The notes beneath the pieces are model-generated. The model did no database searches. It worked only from the letters and a program-made list of their open reading frames with translations, and was not told where the DNA came from. Below, one piece after another: positions 31,153-42,046 of a stretch of DNA of 64,000 nt. Position 1 is the first letter of the stretch; each line of letters begins with the position of its first letter. Origin of the DNA: Tetraselmis striata (Eukaryota > Chlorophyta > Chlorodendrophyceae > Chlorodendrales > Chlorodendraceae); NCBI GenBank assembly GCA_006384855.1, contig VCJN01003190.1:124001-188000 (forward strand), read 5' to 3'. The position numbers and the translations under genes were made by a program.

Positions 31153-31997
31153 CTAGATTATCTGTTGAGCACTGACTGACACAGGTATTGTGGGCCTCAT
31201 GGCAAACAATAAGTCAGGAGGTGTTTCAGGATTAAATCCGTAATTAACCTCAAACGGTGTATGCTCAATACCAAGTGCACGATTAGAATTATACGAAAAT
31301 TCCATCAACGGCAATTGATCAACCCAATTGGTGCCATCAAAGCAACAAAACGCTCGAGCCAGTTCACAGACAATGGCATTGATCCTTTCAGTCAGACCAT
31401 CCGTTTCAGGATGTTGGCCACTAGACATGTTTAACTTAGTGCCTAGGCGACGCCACAAAGTCTGCCAAAAAGACGACATAAATCTCGGATCACGGTCCGA
31501 AATTATAGCCCTTGGTAAACCATGCAGCCTGTATACTTCCCTCAGAAATAACTCAGCTGAATATTCACCAGTCACAGTTTTAATCGTAGGAATAAAATGT
31601 GCTTGACGGGTTAGATGGCATACAACAACCAACATTGCATCAAAACCATTACTCACAGGTAAATCGGTAATGGAATCCAAACCAACCGAGTGCCATGGAC
31701 GTGGCGGCACTGGAAGCGGCTGCGTCGGTGCTGCCGGCTGCGGACGAGAACGTACCCGCCTACAGGTTGGACAATTATCACAATAGGCTTTCACGTCATG
31801 ACGTATACGTGTCCACCGAAACGATCCAAGGCACGTGCCAAGGTACTCTGAACAGCCCGGTGCCCAGTAGTATCATGTAACTCACACAATATTTTGTTAA
31901 TGAGCTGACGGTTATTAGGGATGCATAGGCATTTATGTCTCCAAAACAATCCGTCGCGTTTGGACACATGTCCCGACTTCATCCACCCCCCCCCCAT
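31153..31997 (-). pseudogene. Integrase of the Ty3-type element
   Basis: The zinc-binding domain is split between two frames (ELHDTTGHRAVQSTLARALD for the H-x3-H part, AYCDNCPTCRRVRS for C-x2-C). The catalytic core is open from 31794: VGLDSITDLP (first Asp), AIISDRDPRFMSSFW (second Asp) and GQHPETDGLTERINAI (Glu), the D,D-35-E triad. It would join element cDNA to the target. Confidence 0.88.
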
Positions 31998-32570
31998 TCG
32001 GAATAGAAGTCGTCTGCCACATACCCCGTTTTTGTCATGTCGAGTATGTCATCACTAAGCTTTAGAGCACTCACACTCATAGAAGCTATGGCAGAAAACA
32101 GTGGGGTGTGTACACCTTCAAGTGTCTCAACCGCGTCCGGCACATCCCCGGTCCAATAAAGGCCACCGAAACTTAACGGTTTCAAATCCGGTCTACGAGA
32201 CAACGGATCTGCCTTATTCCACTTGCCTTTTCTGTACGCAAGGGACATCGAACCAACATAAGGCTTAAGTCGCGAACATAGCGAGCTTAGCGCTTATTCA
32301 TCCGTTCTGTAGGTTGCCTGAGCAAATGCCGTAGGGTGTCATTGTCTGAAACAAAGGAATCGACGGCAACCTTCAAGGTAACACATCCAATGCTTAATAG
32401 ACCCACAGATGGCTAATGCCTCTAGGTCATAAGCAGAGTAAGTATTCCCACGCTCAGCTGTATTCAGCTTCCGCGCCCAGAATGCCACTGGTTGAGAGCC
32501 TCCTCCCTAGTCCTGCAATACTACTGCAGCTAGCCCTACGTTGGACGCATCTGTCGCTGCGGTAGAACGT
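31979..32570 (-). pseudogene. RNase H region of the Ty3-type element (decayed)
   Basis: Fragments on the minus strand read ASNVGLAAVVLQD, PVAFWARKLNTAERG, AYDLEALAICGSIKHW and GKWNKADPLSRRPD, the expected Ty3 RNase H strands and the conserved A-D-x-L-S-R-R end. Several stops interrupt it. Annotated mainly by position between RT and integrase. Confidence 0.7.
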
Positions 32571-33590
32571 CACATCAATGCCCACTTCCACAGTATGGTC
32601 AGACAAGGTGCCGAAATCAACGGCAGACGAAGAGTCTCAAAAGCTTCCTCACAGTCAGGACTCCAGTCTACAACGGCTGGTTTTGTTTTACGTAACAAAT
32701 CTGTCAAAGGAGTGGTTAGATCACTGAAAAGGTGAATAAACCCTAGAGTAAAATTTGCAAAATTGTACAAAACTTCGCACTTCGCTCTGAGTTTTTGGCA
32801 CATGCCAACTTTTACCACCGATACAATACATCCCCATAGTTAATACTCCATAGATGTCATACCAAAGAAACATTTCTTTAGTTGCAAACATAGGTTATGT
32901 TCAGATAATTTCGCCACTACCATACGAATATATGTTCAAAGTGGTCAACATAATTTTCTGAATATATATACAAATATCATCAAGATATACCACAACAAAT
33001 TTACGCAAAAAGGGACATAAGATAGCATTCATCATACGTTAGAAAATTGCAGGGGCATTGCATAACCCAAATGGCATAACAGTCCATTTTAATAATCCAT
33101 CAGATGTTTGAAATGCAGTTTTATGTATATCCTCCTCAGCTATAGCTACTTGCCAATAACCAGAGGCTAAATCTAAATGGGTATAGCATCGAGCTTTCCT
33201 CAACTCATCAAGAGTTTCATCAATACGCGGTAAGGGATACGCATCCTTCCGGGTAACATCATTGAGACCACGAAAGTCTACACATAACCGGAGAGATCCA
33301 TCCGCCTTCCTAACAAAAAGAATAGGCGAGCCAAACTCAGATTGACTAGGACGTACAAGCCCGGCTTCAATAGCTGATTTTAATTGGCGATCTAACTCGG
33401 CACGCTCAGCCGGGGACAACCGATTGAGACGTTTCTTCATAGTACCAGTAAGATCAATCTTATGGTCCCATGGTCGATGCTGCGGAGCACTATCAACCGG
33501 TCGTAACACATCCGGAAATTCATCACAAAGAATTTTACGAACAGCCTCCTTATGCTCAGGTAGCATTGCATCATCCAAATGCGACTAGGG
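32570..33590 (-). pseudogene. Reverse transcriptase of the Ty3-type element
   Basis: The frame 33578-33039 contains SEFGSPILFVRKADGSLRLC, VDFRGLNDVTRKDAYPLPRI, YTHLDLASGYWQVAI (motif A) and VMPFGLCNAPAIF (motif B). It stops at TAA right after AIF, where Ty3 elements usually have Gln (CAA to TAA fits). Motif C (VVVYLDDI) follows beyond the stop near 33000. The connection (FADLTTPLTDLLRK-like text) lies near 32730. Confidence 0.85.
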
Positions 33591-34321
33591 TCATCCTTAA
33601 TCACACTTATTTGGACAGAATAGAACTCAGCCACACGGGGCTTTGCTTTCCCTCCCCTCGCCGTTTTCCACATTAATTTCATCACTTTAATTGCAGAAAC
33701 CGAACTACATGCGGGTCGGCGTTCTATTGTTTCAAACTGGATTTCTGTACCATCAATTAGGGTTAAGATACGATTCTCCCCATATTGTACAGATACTTGC
33801 GCTTCATCAAGCCAAGTTAATCCTAATATAACATCAGCCATATTGAGTTCTCGAAGAACATAAAATACTCGGTTCTCAAAACAATGTCCTGCTATATCAA
33901 ATGTAATGGTAACGATCTGTGTACAACTCACACGTTGACCATTAGCAAGACGAACCGGAATTTTCTTCTGTAGTTTCTCAATCTGAATATTATTTTTACG
34001 GACAAAGTCCTCAGAAATAAAATTCAGCGATGCTGCATTATCTACTAATGCATCTACATGAGCACCAGTACTTAAGCTGATTTCAACCTTTAATAGTGGC
34101 CTGGGATCATCCCATTTACTTAATGAAGCCCCAGTAGCTGGTTGTGATACATTATCAACATTATCAGCCGACACATTAACGATTTCAGAGTTAAAAATAT
34201 TTTGGTTAACATTTTCTGACTCTACGTTAAAATCCTGAGTGTCCGCAGACACCTCCCCACCAACATTAGGTGAGCAGGATTCATCCATAATATCATCAGG
34301 TATACTACATTCATTGTCCAC
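33437..34321 (-). pseudogene. Aspartic protease region of the Ty3-type element
   Basis: The frame codes GAHVDALVDNAASLNFISED, the retropepsin active-site strand with D-N-A where D-S/T-G is usual, followed by the flap-side segment FYVLRELNMADVILGLTWLD (I-L-G-x-x-W-L). The protease would cut the gag-pol precursor. The altered active-site triad suggests reduced or lost function unless DNA is tolerated in this family. A frameshift near 33590 separates it from RT. Confidence 0.75.
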
Positions 34322-34720
34322 CAGCCATATACGAATGGGCCACGGCGCAGGGCGGACATCATATGGACAGTAGCATTATCTGGTGATAAACGGGTAAACA
34401 TAGGCGTTCTAGCCGGGAACTCTTGGATTAGTTTCCAATGCTTTGTAATAGCATCAAACCTATCCCAAGCCGGTAGTATAAAAACACCCAGAGTATCATT
34501 ACGATTAGCTTTACGACACTGTTCAAAGTGTGCAGCAATTTGTTCTACTCTGTTCCATGGTGGATGTATATATACTCGTTCACCAGCTAAAACTGGTTCA
34601 TTGACAGAACAGAAGGGCAGATCCTCATGGGTATTCAATCCCTCATAATCTGCACATCCCTCTAAAGTAAACTTGTACTTATCATAGAGGGGGTCAAAGA
34701 TACGATCCACCAGTCTCCAG
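34310..34720 (-). pseudogene. DNA N6-adenine methyltransferase-like domain in the Ty3-type element
   Basis: The minus-strand frame from 34720 codes a segment with RIFDPLYDKYKFTLEGCADY, GERVYIHPPWNRVEQIAAHF, DTLGVFILPAWDRF and TPMFTRLSPDN. This order (a D-F/L-x start, an acidic strand, a [DN]-P-P-[WY]-like box here HPPW, a hydrophobic L-P-x-W strand, and a [FM]-T-R strand) resembles the Dam-like N6-adenine methyltransferase folds carried by several eukaryotic retroelements. The usual Asp/Asn before PPW is His, so catalysis may be lost. A frameshift near 34360 moves the end into the protease frame. Function is inference. Confidence 0.5.
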
Positions 34721-35234
34721 GTAACACCAGTATGTGTACTAGAAGTCTGGACATATTTACGACGGATAGCTTTTACTCGACGACGACCCGACAGTTTCGA
34801 GTTGCTGGAACGAGTATGCTTTTCGTATCTATATCAGATGCTTTACTACCAGTACACGTATCAATAGGTGCATCTACAGGGGCACGAGTAGAATCTGACG
34901 GTACATCATCATAATCTAAAGTGCGTAAAGTGCGTACTGACCTTGGATGTGCCGAGGCAACTTGCCGAGGGAGCGGTCGCCACTGAAAAGACCATAGCAA
35001 AGGTCGTCGATCAGCGCGTCGACACGTCGACTCCTCCGCGCTTCTCCTCGGTTAGCAAAGCAGCGATGCGTCGATCTCCGCGGCTCCGGATGACAAAGGT
35101 CCGCCATCCACTCGACGTCGTCGGCTCGTTGCTCAGCTCCTGCCGAGTTATCGGAAGTACTTCGTAATATTCTTGGCGCGTACTCGGCAGAAGTCGCGGT
35201 TGCTCCAGCACGCCATGCGATCACCACCTGCAGG

Positions 35235-35320
35235 CTATAGATGCAGATGCAGATGCAGATGCATATGAGTCTGTAGATGCATCGATGCATATGCATATGA
35301 GGCTATAGATGCAGTCTTCT
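35235..35320. repeat. ATGCAG/ATGCAT hexamer-rich microsatellite
   Basis: Repeated AGATGC and ATGCAT words between gag and pol of the Ty3-type element. It may have expanded after insertion and disrupts the coding link between gag and pol. Confidence 0.7.
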
Positions 35321-35360
35321 CGTTGAAGGTCATGTACTTGAGCCGATATACGAACGGCTA

Positions 35361-36542
35361 CTATGACGAACTCGGTCGAAGTAGCAGGTCGTTGAACATC
35401 AGTAACGAATTAAACTTGATGCACGCCTCTCGCTGAAGATCAGGTACTTGGGCTGATTTGCGTAACGCTGTAACAAACGCGGTAGCAGTAGCAGGACGTT
35501 CTGCTTCAGGTTTATTTTCATACGACTGCCACCAGCGTTGCAGTCGTCCTTTCAGCTGCTGCACGACAAACATAAGTCCAACAGGTGAATCACACTTTAA
35601 ACCGACTTGGCTCAGCCTCTCGGGTATACTATGAAGCCAAATGTCGAGAGCATTGATGTCGTCGTCGTCGATCCTAGGCTGCTGCTGTGCCGACTTTCGC
35701 TGCGACTCAGTAAGCTTCGCCTCAGGTTTTTCATACCACGGTACAGGTTGCGATACCTCCAGCCGATCGAACTCAGTCGTTATGTCGACAGACATATAGT
35801 CATTGACGACCTCCCACAAAGGTGACTCGTCGAAGCCAAAACGGAACGGTACAGTAACAGGTACGCCAGGGTAACTCTTGTTGGTCCATATACCAGAAGT
35901 CGACACGGCCTTATACACGTTCGACCACTTATCGACGACTGCCGAGTGTATAACTTGCGCTGCGACATAGGGAACGGCACGACACCATTTACCCCGCAGG
36001 TGCGCAGCTATCTCGGTAGTGTATGACGGGCGACCATTGCCAGGTTCGACAGTGATTCGATCAGGGAAACGAGGACCATTATCAGCAGGCGGGTCGACCG
36101 CTACTTGAGGTCCAACAAACGGTATCAGACTATCGTTCACCAGCTGCTCAGCACGGTATGGCCAACGAGTATCATTCTTCAGCTCATAATAATTCACTCG
36201 AGCCTCGTACAGAAAGCAGTCGGTTCCATCGATAGTCACACAGTCGAAGAGATTCAGGTCAGCCGGATTCATCGTGATCCCGGTTTCAGTTTGCAGCATA
36301 CGTACTGCGAGTTCGCGAACTGACAGGTCGATAAGTGTCGAGGTCCCACAGGGCAGAAAAGCAGTGTTATTATGATTCGGTTCAACAGTCATCATAATGT
36401 CACGCTCAGCACCAGCTCTAGTGCCTGAAGTAACTATCACAGATGCTGTGACACCGCAGTCGAAAGGTAGCTTGGAATCTGCGTCCCGCTCACGAGCCGC
36501 CAGTTGCGCGCGCGAAAACTTGCGCCTCATAACGTCACTCAT
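35361..36542 (-). CDS. Gag protein of the Ty3-type element
   Basis: Open frame of 393 residues from the ATG at 36542 (MSDVMRRKFSRAQ), about 73 bp inside the 5' LTR. The frame is also open upstream into the LTR, but this ATG is the first sensible one. The N-terminal two thirds are unrecognised. The C-terminal part (ALDIWLHSIPERLSQVGLKC, then QQLKGRLQRWWQSYE and FVTALRKSAQ) has the helical pattern of Ty3 capsid proteins. No zinc knuckle is visible within the frame. It would build the virus-like particle. Confidence 0.72.
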   Translation of the reverse strand: MSDVMRRKFSRAQLAARERDADSKLPFDCGVTASVIVTSGTRAGAERDIMMTVEPNHNNTAFLPCGTSTLIDLSVRELAVRMLQTETGITMNPADLNLFDCVTIDGTDCFLYEARVNYYELKNDTRWPYRAEQLVNDSLIPFVGPQVAVDPPADNGPRFPDRITVEPGNGRPSYTTEIAAHLRGKWCRAVPYVAAQVIHSAVVDKWSNVYKAVSTSGIWTNKSYPGVPVTVPFRFGFDESPLWEVVNDYMSVDITTEFDRLEVSQPVPWYEKPEAKLTESQRKSAQQQPRIDDDDINALDIWLHSIPERLSQVGLKCDSPVGLMFVVQQLKGRLQRWWQSYENKPEAERPATATAFVTALRKSAQVPDLQREACIKFNSLLMFNDLLLRPSSS

Positions 36543-36601
36543 TATACAACAAACGAGGAGTACCTGCAGTGGAAAACTTGAAGAATCTGGAGCTAACACT
36601 C

Positions 36602-36613
36602 GCTCCGAAACCA
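36602..36613 (-). promoter_or_regulatory. Primer-binding site of the Ty3-type element
   Basis: Minus-strand TGGTTTCGGAGC directly inside the 5' LTR. It differs at two positions from TGGTATCAGAGC, the usual complement of the initiator-tRNA-Met 3' end. The same sequence stands at the same place in the TRIM element (1412-1423). Confidence 0.65.
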
Positions 36614-36614
36614 G

Positions 36615-37096
36615 TGCGACAGTCTCAGCCGTATAGAGACTCAAAGACAAACAAAGGTGGTGTGCAGTGGTGGTGCAAAGGCGAGAGGCTACAGTGTTTT
36701 GAGAATACAACAATAATTGGTTACATGGTTGTCACCACCCGCCGCTATATATGCTATGGTTGGTGCCGGTACTGGTCGTCAGACCATGTCGACCTATAGC
36801 AGCACGCTCACTGCGAAGAGCGTCACCTTGGAGAGACGAACAGAAGACTAAACGTCTGCCTCGTTCTGGTATGGCATTGCTTAGTATATTGCCTGGTACT
36901 GACAAATACCGAGCAGACGTATACGGACCTCGGGTAGTCGATACCCGGTACGAGTACTAGTGCGCGCGTCGTGCGCGCCCTCGTACTAGTACCTGTTGTA
37001 CCCGTAGAATGTTACACCACTCTGCGGTACTGGTACTTGGACAGTATTATGCCAAAGATAGTGCAGGACAAGTTACACAATAGTATAACTGTCACA
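36615..37096 (-). repeat. Ty3-type 5' LTR
   Basis: 482 bp. A 5' LTR by orientation of the genes. It is followed (minus strand, from 36614) by the candidate primer site. Confidence 0.93.
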
Positions 37097-37100
37097 AACA

Positions 37101-38640
37101 CCCGGGCGCGTAATTGTATATCATAATGTGTAGCCCTGCCACAACCCCCGCGGGGACACCCACACCGTACTGTGGCAACGGGGTTGAGGCATAAGACGCA
37201 TGGACATATATACCCCAGGTTTTATTAGTACATACTAACTACGCCGACGATTCGTAACGCGCCCACACCGATGCCTTTACTAGTTTAGCGGCATCGCGCG
37301 CGGCTAGTGATCTCCACTCAAGTGGAAGGTGCGCCCCCTCAGCTAGCCCTACGTTCGCCCTAGCTAGTCGATCTAACCACCGCACGGTCCCCGACGTCCA
37401 CGTGTGAGGGCGCGCCCGACTCGGCTGATCTACTACTAAATGGGTTATACATGTATTCAAGTCGGATGCTTTCACGAACGCCCGAGTCCGCGCCGCAGCG
37501 GCCATAGCCTCTATGGGCGCAATATCCAATGCCGCATCATCGGTGCAGTGGCCACCCCATGGGAGTTTTTACCCACCCCAATAAGGTACCGCAAGCACTG
37601 ATTGAGTACGGTTTCTACTTAAATTTCGCCGCTAGTTCTATCTATACCCCATACTTCACACCCCTAAGTTAAAAGCGGTAGAACACGGGCTTTAAAGACA
37701 AACACGCGCACATTAATAGGAATCATGTCTCGTCCACCGACTGATACCGAGTCGAGCGCCTCAATAATGGTGTGGTTACCCTTCTTAACCCGGTCGTCTA
37801 CTATGTGCCGCACACCTAAATCCGAGTTAATGACCGTCCTTAAATACCTATATTCATGTACAACGGGTACCCGTCCTCCCCCAAGCTGCCATCGGGCAGC
37901 TTGTTCGCGTAACGCGTTCTTGTCGGAATGTCGGCCTAATGCCATCACCCCACACGAAGTACCCCAAACCCCATAAAATGGTCCTCCGCAGATTGCGAGC
38001 AGTGGGGGAACATGGCATGCAGGTTCTCGAACGAGCCGGTGATAACAACAGCGTCGTCCGCGCGTATAACTGACTTGGCACTATCCTAGTTGCCTTGCCG
38101 CTAATGTGTCGGTGCACCCTGTTACATCACACCCGAGATGTTCTACCCCATCGAATGTATCGTTTATAAATATGACAAATAGGATGGGGGGAGCGGGACA
38201 CCCTTGTCGGAGGTCACGCTATATGAATATGGGGTATGTTAGTGTTCCCGGGGCCAACCCTGTAATAACCCGTACCATACTATCCATGTATAGAGTGTTA
38301 ATGAAGGCAAGCATATGACCCGTGACTCCTATGGCCTGTAGTTATAGGAACAAAAGCTCACGAGGTTTGGTGTCATACGCCTGCCCAAAGTTAATAAATC
38401 CCGCGTACGTGGGTAGACCTAACGCATGGCGACGAGCCACGATATCGAACAAGCTAACGACTTGCATGCCCTCGGTATTCCGCATAAAATCCGCTTGCCA
38501 AACGGCGGATTATCCCTTTAACTTGGCAGACGTCTTGCAAGCGTTGGGTGATTATGGTCATAAGGAGTTTAGCGAGCGTTGCTACAACAACCAAAAGGCA
38601 TGCGCGCTAGCATATGGCTTGATGTGCTAAGGAAGTTCAA
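37101..38640 (-). mobile_element. LINE copy A, RT and central part
   Basis: Decayed minus-strand ORF2 of the same LINE as copies B and C. Pieces: QADFMRNTEGMQVV, GFINFGQAYDTKPRELLFL (motif A), LRQGCPAPPILFVIFINDTF (motif B), RADDAVVITG (motif C), VVHEYRYLRTVINSDLGVRH (thumb), then a frame at 37529-37239 (RPHTWTSGTVRWLDRLARAN). Many stops. The 5' side ends near 38640, where a pogo-like remnant begins. Confidence 0.78.
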
Positions 38641-39583
38641 CGTCTACTGCTATATTCACGGAGCAACGGTGGCACTAATCGTTTTGTGCTGCTCACGGAC
38701 AACGCGCCGTCACAATCCATTCCGCCTAGTGGAAGTCCGGGGATCTCCAAGGGTCCCGGGATGACCAACGCGCCGGTGATCTTCCTGCCCAACTGCGCGT
38801 AAATGGTATAGCCGCTGGACGCAGGGTGCATCAAAACTGACAAGGCCATGTTCCGGAAGCGCCACATGCAATGGATTCTTGATTAGCTGGAGCGCAACTT
38901 GCAACATCATCTAGCGAGCCGCCAATGGTGAACTGCAACGACATCCGCCATGCAATGGAGTGGCTCATGTCGGCCATAGCTAACATGTCATTTACCATTG
39001 TTTCGAATTGCTGCATCTCCAGGAAAATTCTGTCCGTGGTCTAGATTGAGGAGTTGCACACCGGTGTGCGCCACAATGGGCGCGTTGCCCTCGATGAGAT
39101 GCCGAACAGCTATGTTGATGTGCCGCCTGCTGTCATCGACGAGCTCAACAAGTTGATATGCCAATTGGGCAAGTCACTAGCGAGCGACAAGAGCAACCTT
39201 GTGAGGATGGCGGAGGCTGCGGAGATTGTTGACCTGCCTATGGAGCGTCGGATCGACGAACTTGAGGATGGCGAGCCCTCAGAGGATGAGGACGGCTCAG
39301 CTACTGCGGGTAGTGAACGCCCTGTCGATGCATTAGATTCGAATGAGGACGGTGACATAACAGGTGGAGAGATGATCGATGTGCGGGAGGTGGGAGGGGA
39401 AGTCTCCGACTTCGAGCCGGAGACGGTCATCGGCAGTTTGGAGGAGGTCAGACGTTTCTCAGAGAAATTGTTTGATTTAATCTCAGAGAGTAGCCAACAT
39501 GTAGACTCTGCAGCCATGATGATGCATTTCAACATTGTCACTGCGATGGATATACGTTGCAGTCTGCGTTGCCGCGCATGATG
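38640..39583 (+). pseudogene. Pogo/Tigger-like DDE transposase, C-terminal remnant
   Basis: The plus strand codes RFVLLTDNAPSQS (second catalytic Asp of the DDE fold), NAPVIFLPNCA, then PLDAGCIKTDKAMFRKRHMQ. These match the L-L-D-N-A-P-S, V-x-F-L-P-P-N, Q-P-L-D-x-G-I-I and F-K-x-x-Y-R order of pogo-type transposases. NCNDIRHAMEWLMSAIANMS is the following helix pair. Stops interrupt up to about 39040. From there a clean frame to 39581 encodes a Glu/Asp-rich tail (ELEDGEPSEDEDGS). The N-terminal half is missing. Confidence 0.65.
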
Positions 39584-40496
39584 TGCACGCGTTCTACACG
39601 GCAAGCAAGCGTGACGACTTTTTCCGGCCTCAGCCCCGCTCTCTCCTTGCTCCTGAGGAGGACAAGTAGGATGATGATATGTAACATAGCAATGCGGCAA
39701 GTCACAAACGCTGCCTCTGATTGCCACTGGAAACCCCAAATTATGATACGGCAGGATTAAAGGCCCGCTAAATACCTGTGTTTTGAATACATAACCTCTG
39801 CAGTGAAACATTTCAATATAGGGGGTGTAGTTGTAGTGAAAACCCTCCAGTAAATCTACCCCCGTAGTGAAAGGGGAGAGGGGCGTGATATTCACTACAT
39901 CAGGGGTAATGTCACTGTACTGATAAAATCCTTAACCTTCGCAACTAACAACCCAACATGTAGTAGTACCCGGTATCTGGAGGTCACCAATCCGGTGGTC
40001 ACTTGGTGCCGGACGCAGTAGAGCTCTCCCTCACGGCGTTCAACGTCGTGACCGGGAGCTATGATCCCCCGAGCTTGAAGTCCACATTGCTGTAGTTCAA
40101 GACTATGAAGTACGGGGTCAAGTACACTGCGGTGCCCCGGGCCACGGCTGTGGATCGGTTTGAGCGCTCCTTGCTGGGCGACATAAAATGGGGGTTGGCA
40201 GTGCGGTATGCGGCGTGGCACAACACGGAGCCGGGACAGAAGGGCCCTCTTAGAGACATCTTGGATAATTATGTCGGAGTGCACGGGCATGGTCTTATTC
40301 GGCAAAGTGGGTGAGGTGAGCAAGGGGGTGCGCCGCATTGTGCGCGGTGTCGCATGCATGGCCGCGGATCGGGGTGCCCTCTCATCGCGGGGCAAGCACT
40401 TGGTGACCACCCGGGTTCACCATGAGGCCTCACTCGCACGAGATTTCCTCGGGGTCCTGAGCTTGGTGCCGGCTCGAGAGGGTACATGGCACATTT
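39584..40496. other. Unclassified stretch; end of a MITE-like sequence at 39790-39925
   Basis: 39790-39925 contains GTAGTGAAA words and ends TATTCACTACATCAGGGGTA then ATGTCACTGTA, a diverged match to the right end of the 28634-29548 MITE. 40020-40320 has a short plus frame (DRFERSLLGDIKWGLAVRYA) that I cannot identify. No other feature is supported. Confidence 0.4.
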
Positions 40497-41870
40497 TTGA
40501 GTCAAAACGGTCCAATTCCTGGACTCAAGAATGTGCCCCCCACATGATCGCTTAGGCTGGGATATGTACCCGTTTTTCGGTCACATTTCAGGTGCAATGC
40601 AATACTATACGAGAGTACTAAAAATGGCACATCGGCGTGTCCTCTTCGCGCCCTCAGTCGCGTAAAGTACTATCCGCCTCACCTTGGAAGATTGCGGACG
40701 CGAGGGCGTGGCGACTGGCGTTTAAAGCCTGGAAATCGAGCCTCACTCGCGCAGAGAAGACGCCCCGGGCCTACGAGTCTATCGCCGACCTCAGAGATTG
40801 TGTTCGTCGCAACGAGATGCTACCTTTGAACCCTGCTGACAGCGACGCGGCGTTGGGGCGAGATGTCGGCGCAGGCGGCGGTGCGGGCTTCGCGTCCCGA
40901 GATGAGGGCTCCTTAGGCGGAGATGCGGGTCGGGGAGGCGGAGATGCGGCACCGCCACGTGAAGATGTGGCCATGCGACTCCCACAAGCGGCACCCGAAG
41001 GCGCCTGGCGGCTTGACGTGGCTTCGGGTATCGGCTTAGGCGCATGGAAGGGGTCGTCGTCCTCCAGCTCTATCGCCATCTTGAAGGAGGACTCGGCCCG
41101 CGCTTATTGGAATGAGTTTTATGGAATTCTTACGCAGCTTAATGGGCCACAAGCTGCTCTTTCCTCCCGTGCTCAACGCACCGTGCGGGCGCTTCGTCGC
41201 ACTCGAAGGTTGAGGCTCACTCGGCGGCTTGGCAGTCTCCAAGAGACCAAGCCTGCTCGGGGGAGGGGCGGAGCTGCTCGAAGCTCTATCAAGAGACCTG
41301 ATGCAACGACGTTTTGGGAGCCATCGCCGCCGGACTCCGCTAGCGGTGGTTGAGATGCGGGCTTGGAGGACCCGCCAGCCTGACGCGACGCCGCTACGAC
41401 CTGGTAGTAGCGGTCGTCGACCAAGACGGTGGGGGGTAAAGAGCCGGCTCGGCAACCTTTCAGTATAAGGATTTATATGACAAAAGGGGATTTAATTGCC
41501 CATATGCTTTACAATACGATACAGATTGCAAGGCAGTACGGCTAATGCCTGATATTTCCTCGCGGCACGCCGCAGATTAGTGCAGCGCTGCACCGCAGAT
41601 GCTGCCTTTAGGCATGCTTTGATTGCCTAGATGGCTGCAAACCATTTCGTATGCGGGGTTGCATGGCATAGAAGGGATGTGAACACGCACCGGCTTGACG
41701 ACACCATACAGATTGCAAGGCAGTAGGGCTAATACCTAATATTTGCTGGCGGCACGCCGCAGATTGCTGCAGCGCTGTACCACAGATGCTGCCTTTAAGC
41801 ATACTTTGATTGCCTAGATGACTGCAAACCAATAAGTATGCGGGGTTGCATGAATCACCAACATGCCCCG
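40497..41870 (+). mobile_element. Internally deleted derivative of the MULE-like element
   Basis: 40505-40680 matches 60597-60760 (5' part of the MULE-like element). The match then jumps to sequence equivalent to 61682-61850 (GATTGCGGACGCGAGGGCGT), so about 0.9 kb of transposase gene is missing. 40765-41560 matches the G-rich tails at 62586-62960 and 62985-63545. From about 41490 it runs into satellite units (period about 187 bp). No functional ORF remains. Confidence 0.7.
41490..41860. repeat. ~190-bp satellite, about two units
   Basis: Units begin with GCAAGGCAGTA (41528 and 41715, spacing 187 bp) and contain CGGCACGCCGCAGATT and TTGATTGCCTAGATGRCTGC. The same satellite occurs at 63550-64000 with 190-bp spacing. 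Confidence 0.85.
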
Positions 41871-42046
41871 GCCGTGGCGCGTTGGCGCCCCGCCGCCCCG
41901 GCCGCGGCGCGTTGGCGCCCCGCCGCCCCGGGCGCGCTAGCAAGGAAGTGCGGTTTGTGAAATCGACGGACAGGAGTCGATTCAACTCTTATCTGCGGTC
42001 GAAAATGATTTGTTATGACCGTTGATTATGATTAATGAGGTATTGC
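41871..42046. other. Spacer with a short tandem GCGCGTTGGCGCCCCGCC repeat
   Basis: At about 41866-41935 the phrase CCCCGGCCGYGGCGCGTTGG is tandemly repeated 2-3 times. Otherwise nothing is recognised. Confidence 0.5.

Larger units (their letters stand above)
30020..37096 (-). mobile_element. Ty3/gypsy-type LTR retrotransposon with methyltransferase-like domain
   Basis: A 7077-bp element on the minus strand. LTRs of 482 bp (30020-30501 and 36615-37096) differ at about three positions. The target duplication is AACA (30016-30019, 37097-37100). Joining the flanks gives CAGTGGGGAACACCCGGG, matching the uninterrupted LINE copy C near 20175 (CAGTGGGGAATACTCGGG). Order in the sense direction: 5' LTR, primer site, gag, methyltransferase-like domain, protease, RT, RNase H, integrase, chromodomain-like tail, purine tract, 3' LTR. 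Integrase behind RT/RNase H marks the Ty3 class. Gag is open; pol has stops and frameshifts, so this copy is probably inactive though young. Confidence 0.92.

Noticed and set aside
35235-35320. Hexamer repeats as a CRISPR or coding repeat array
   Set aside because: Units are 6 bp, irregular and without spacers; an ordinary microsatellite in a eukaryotic retrotransposon.
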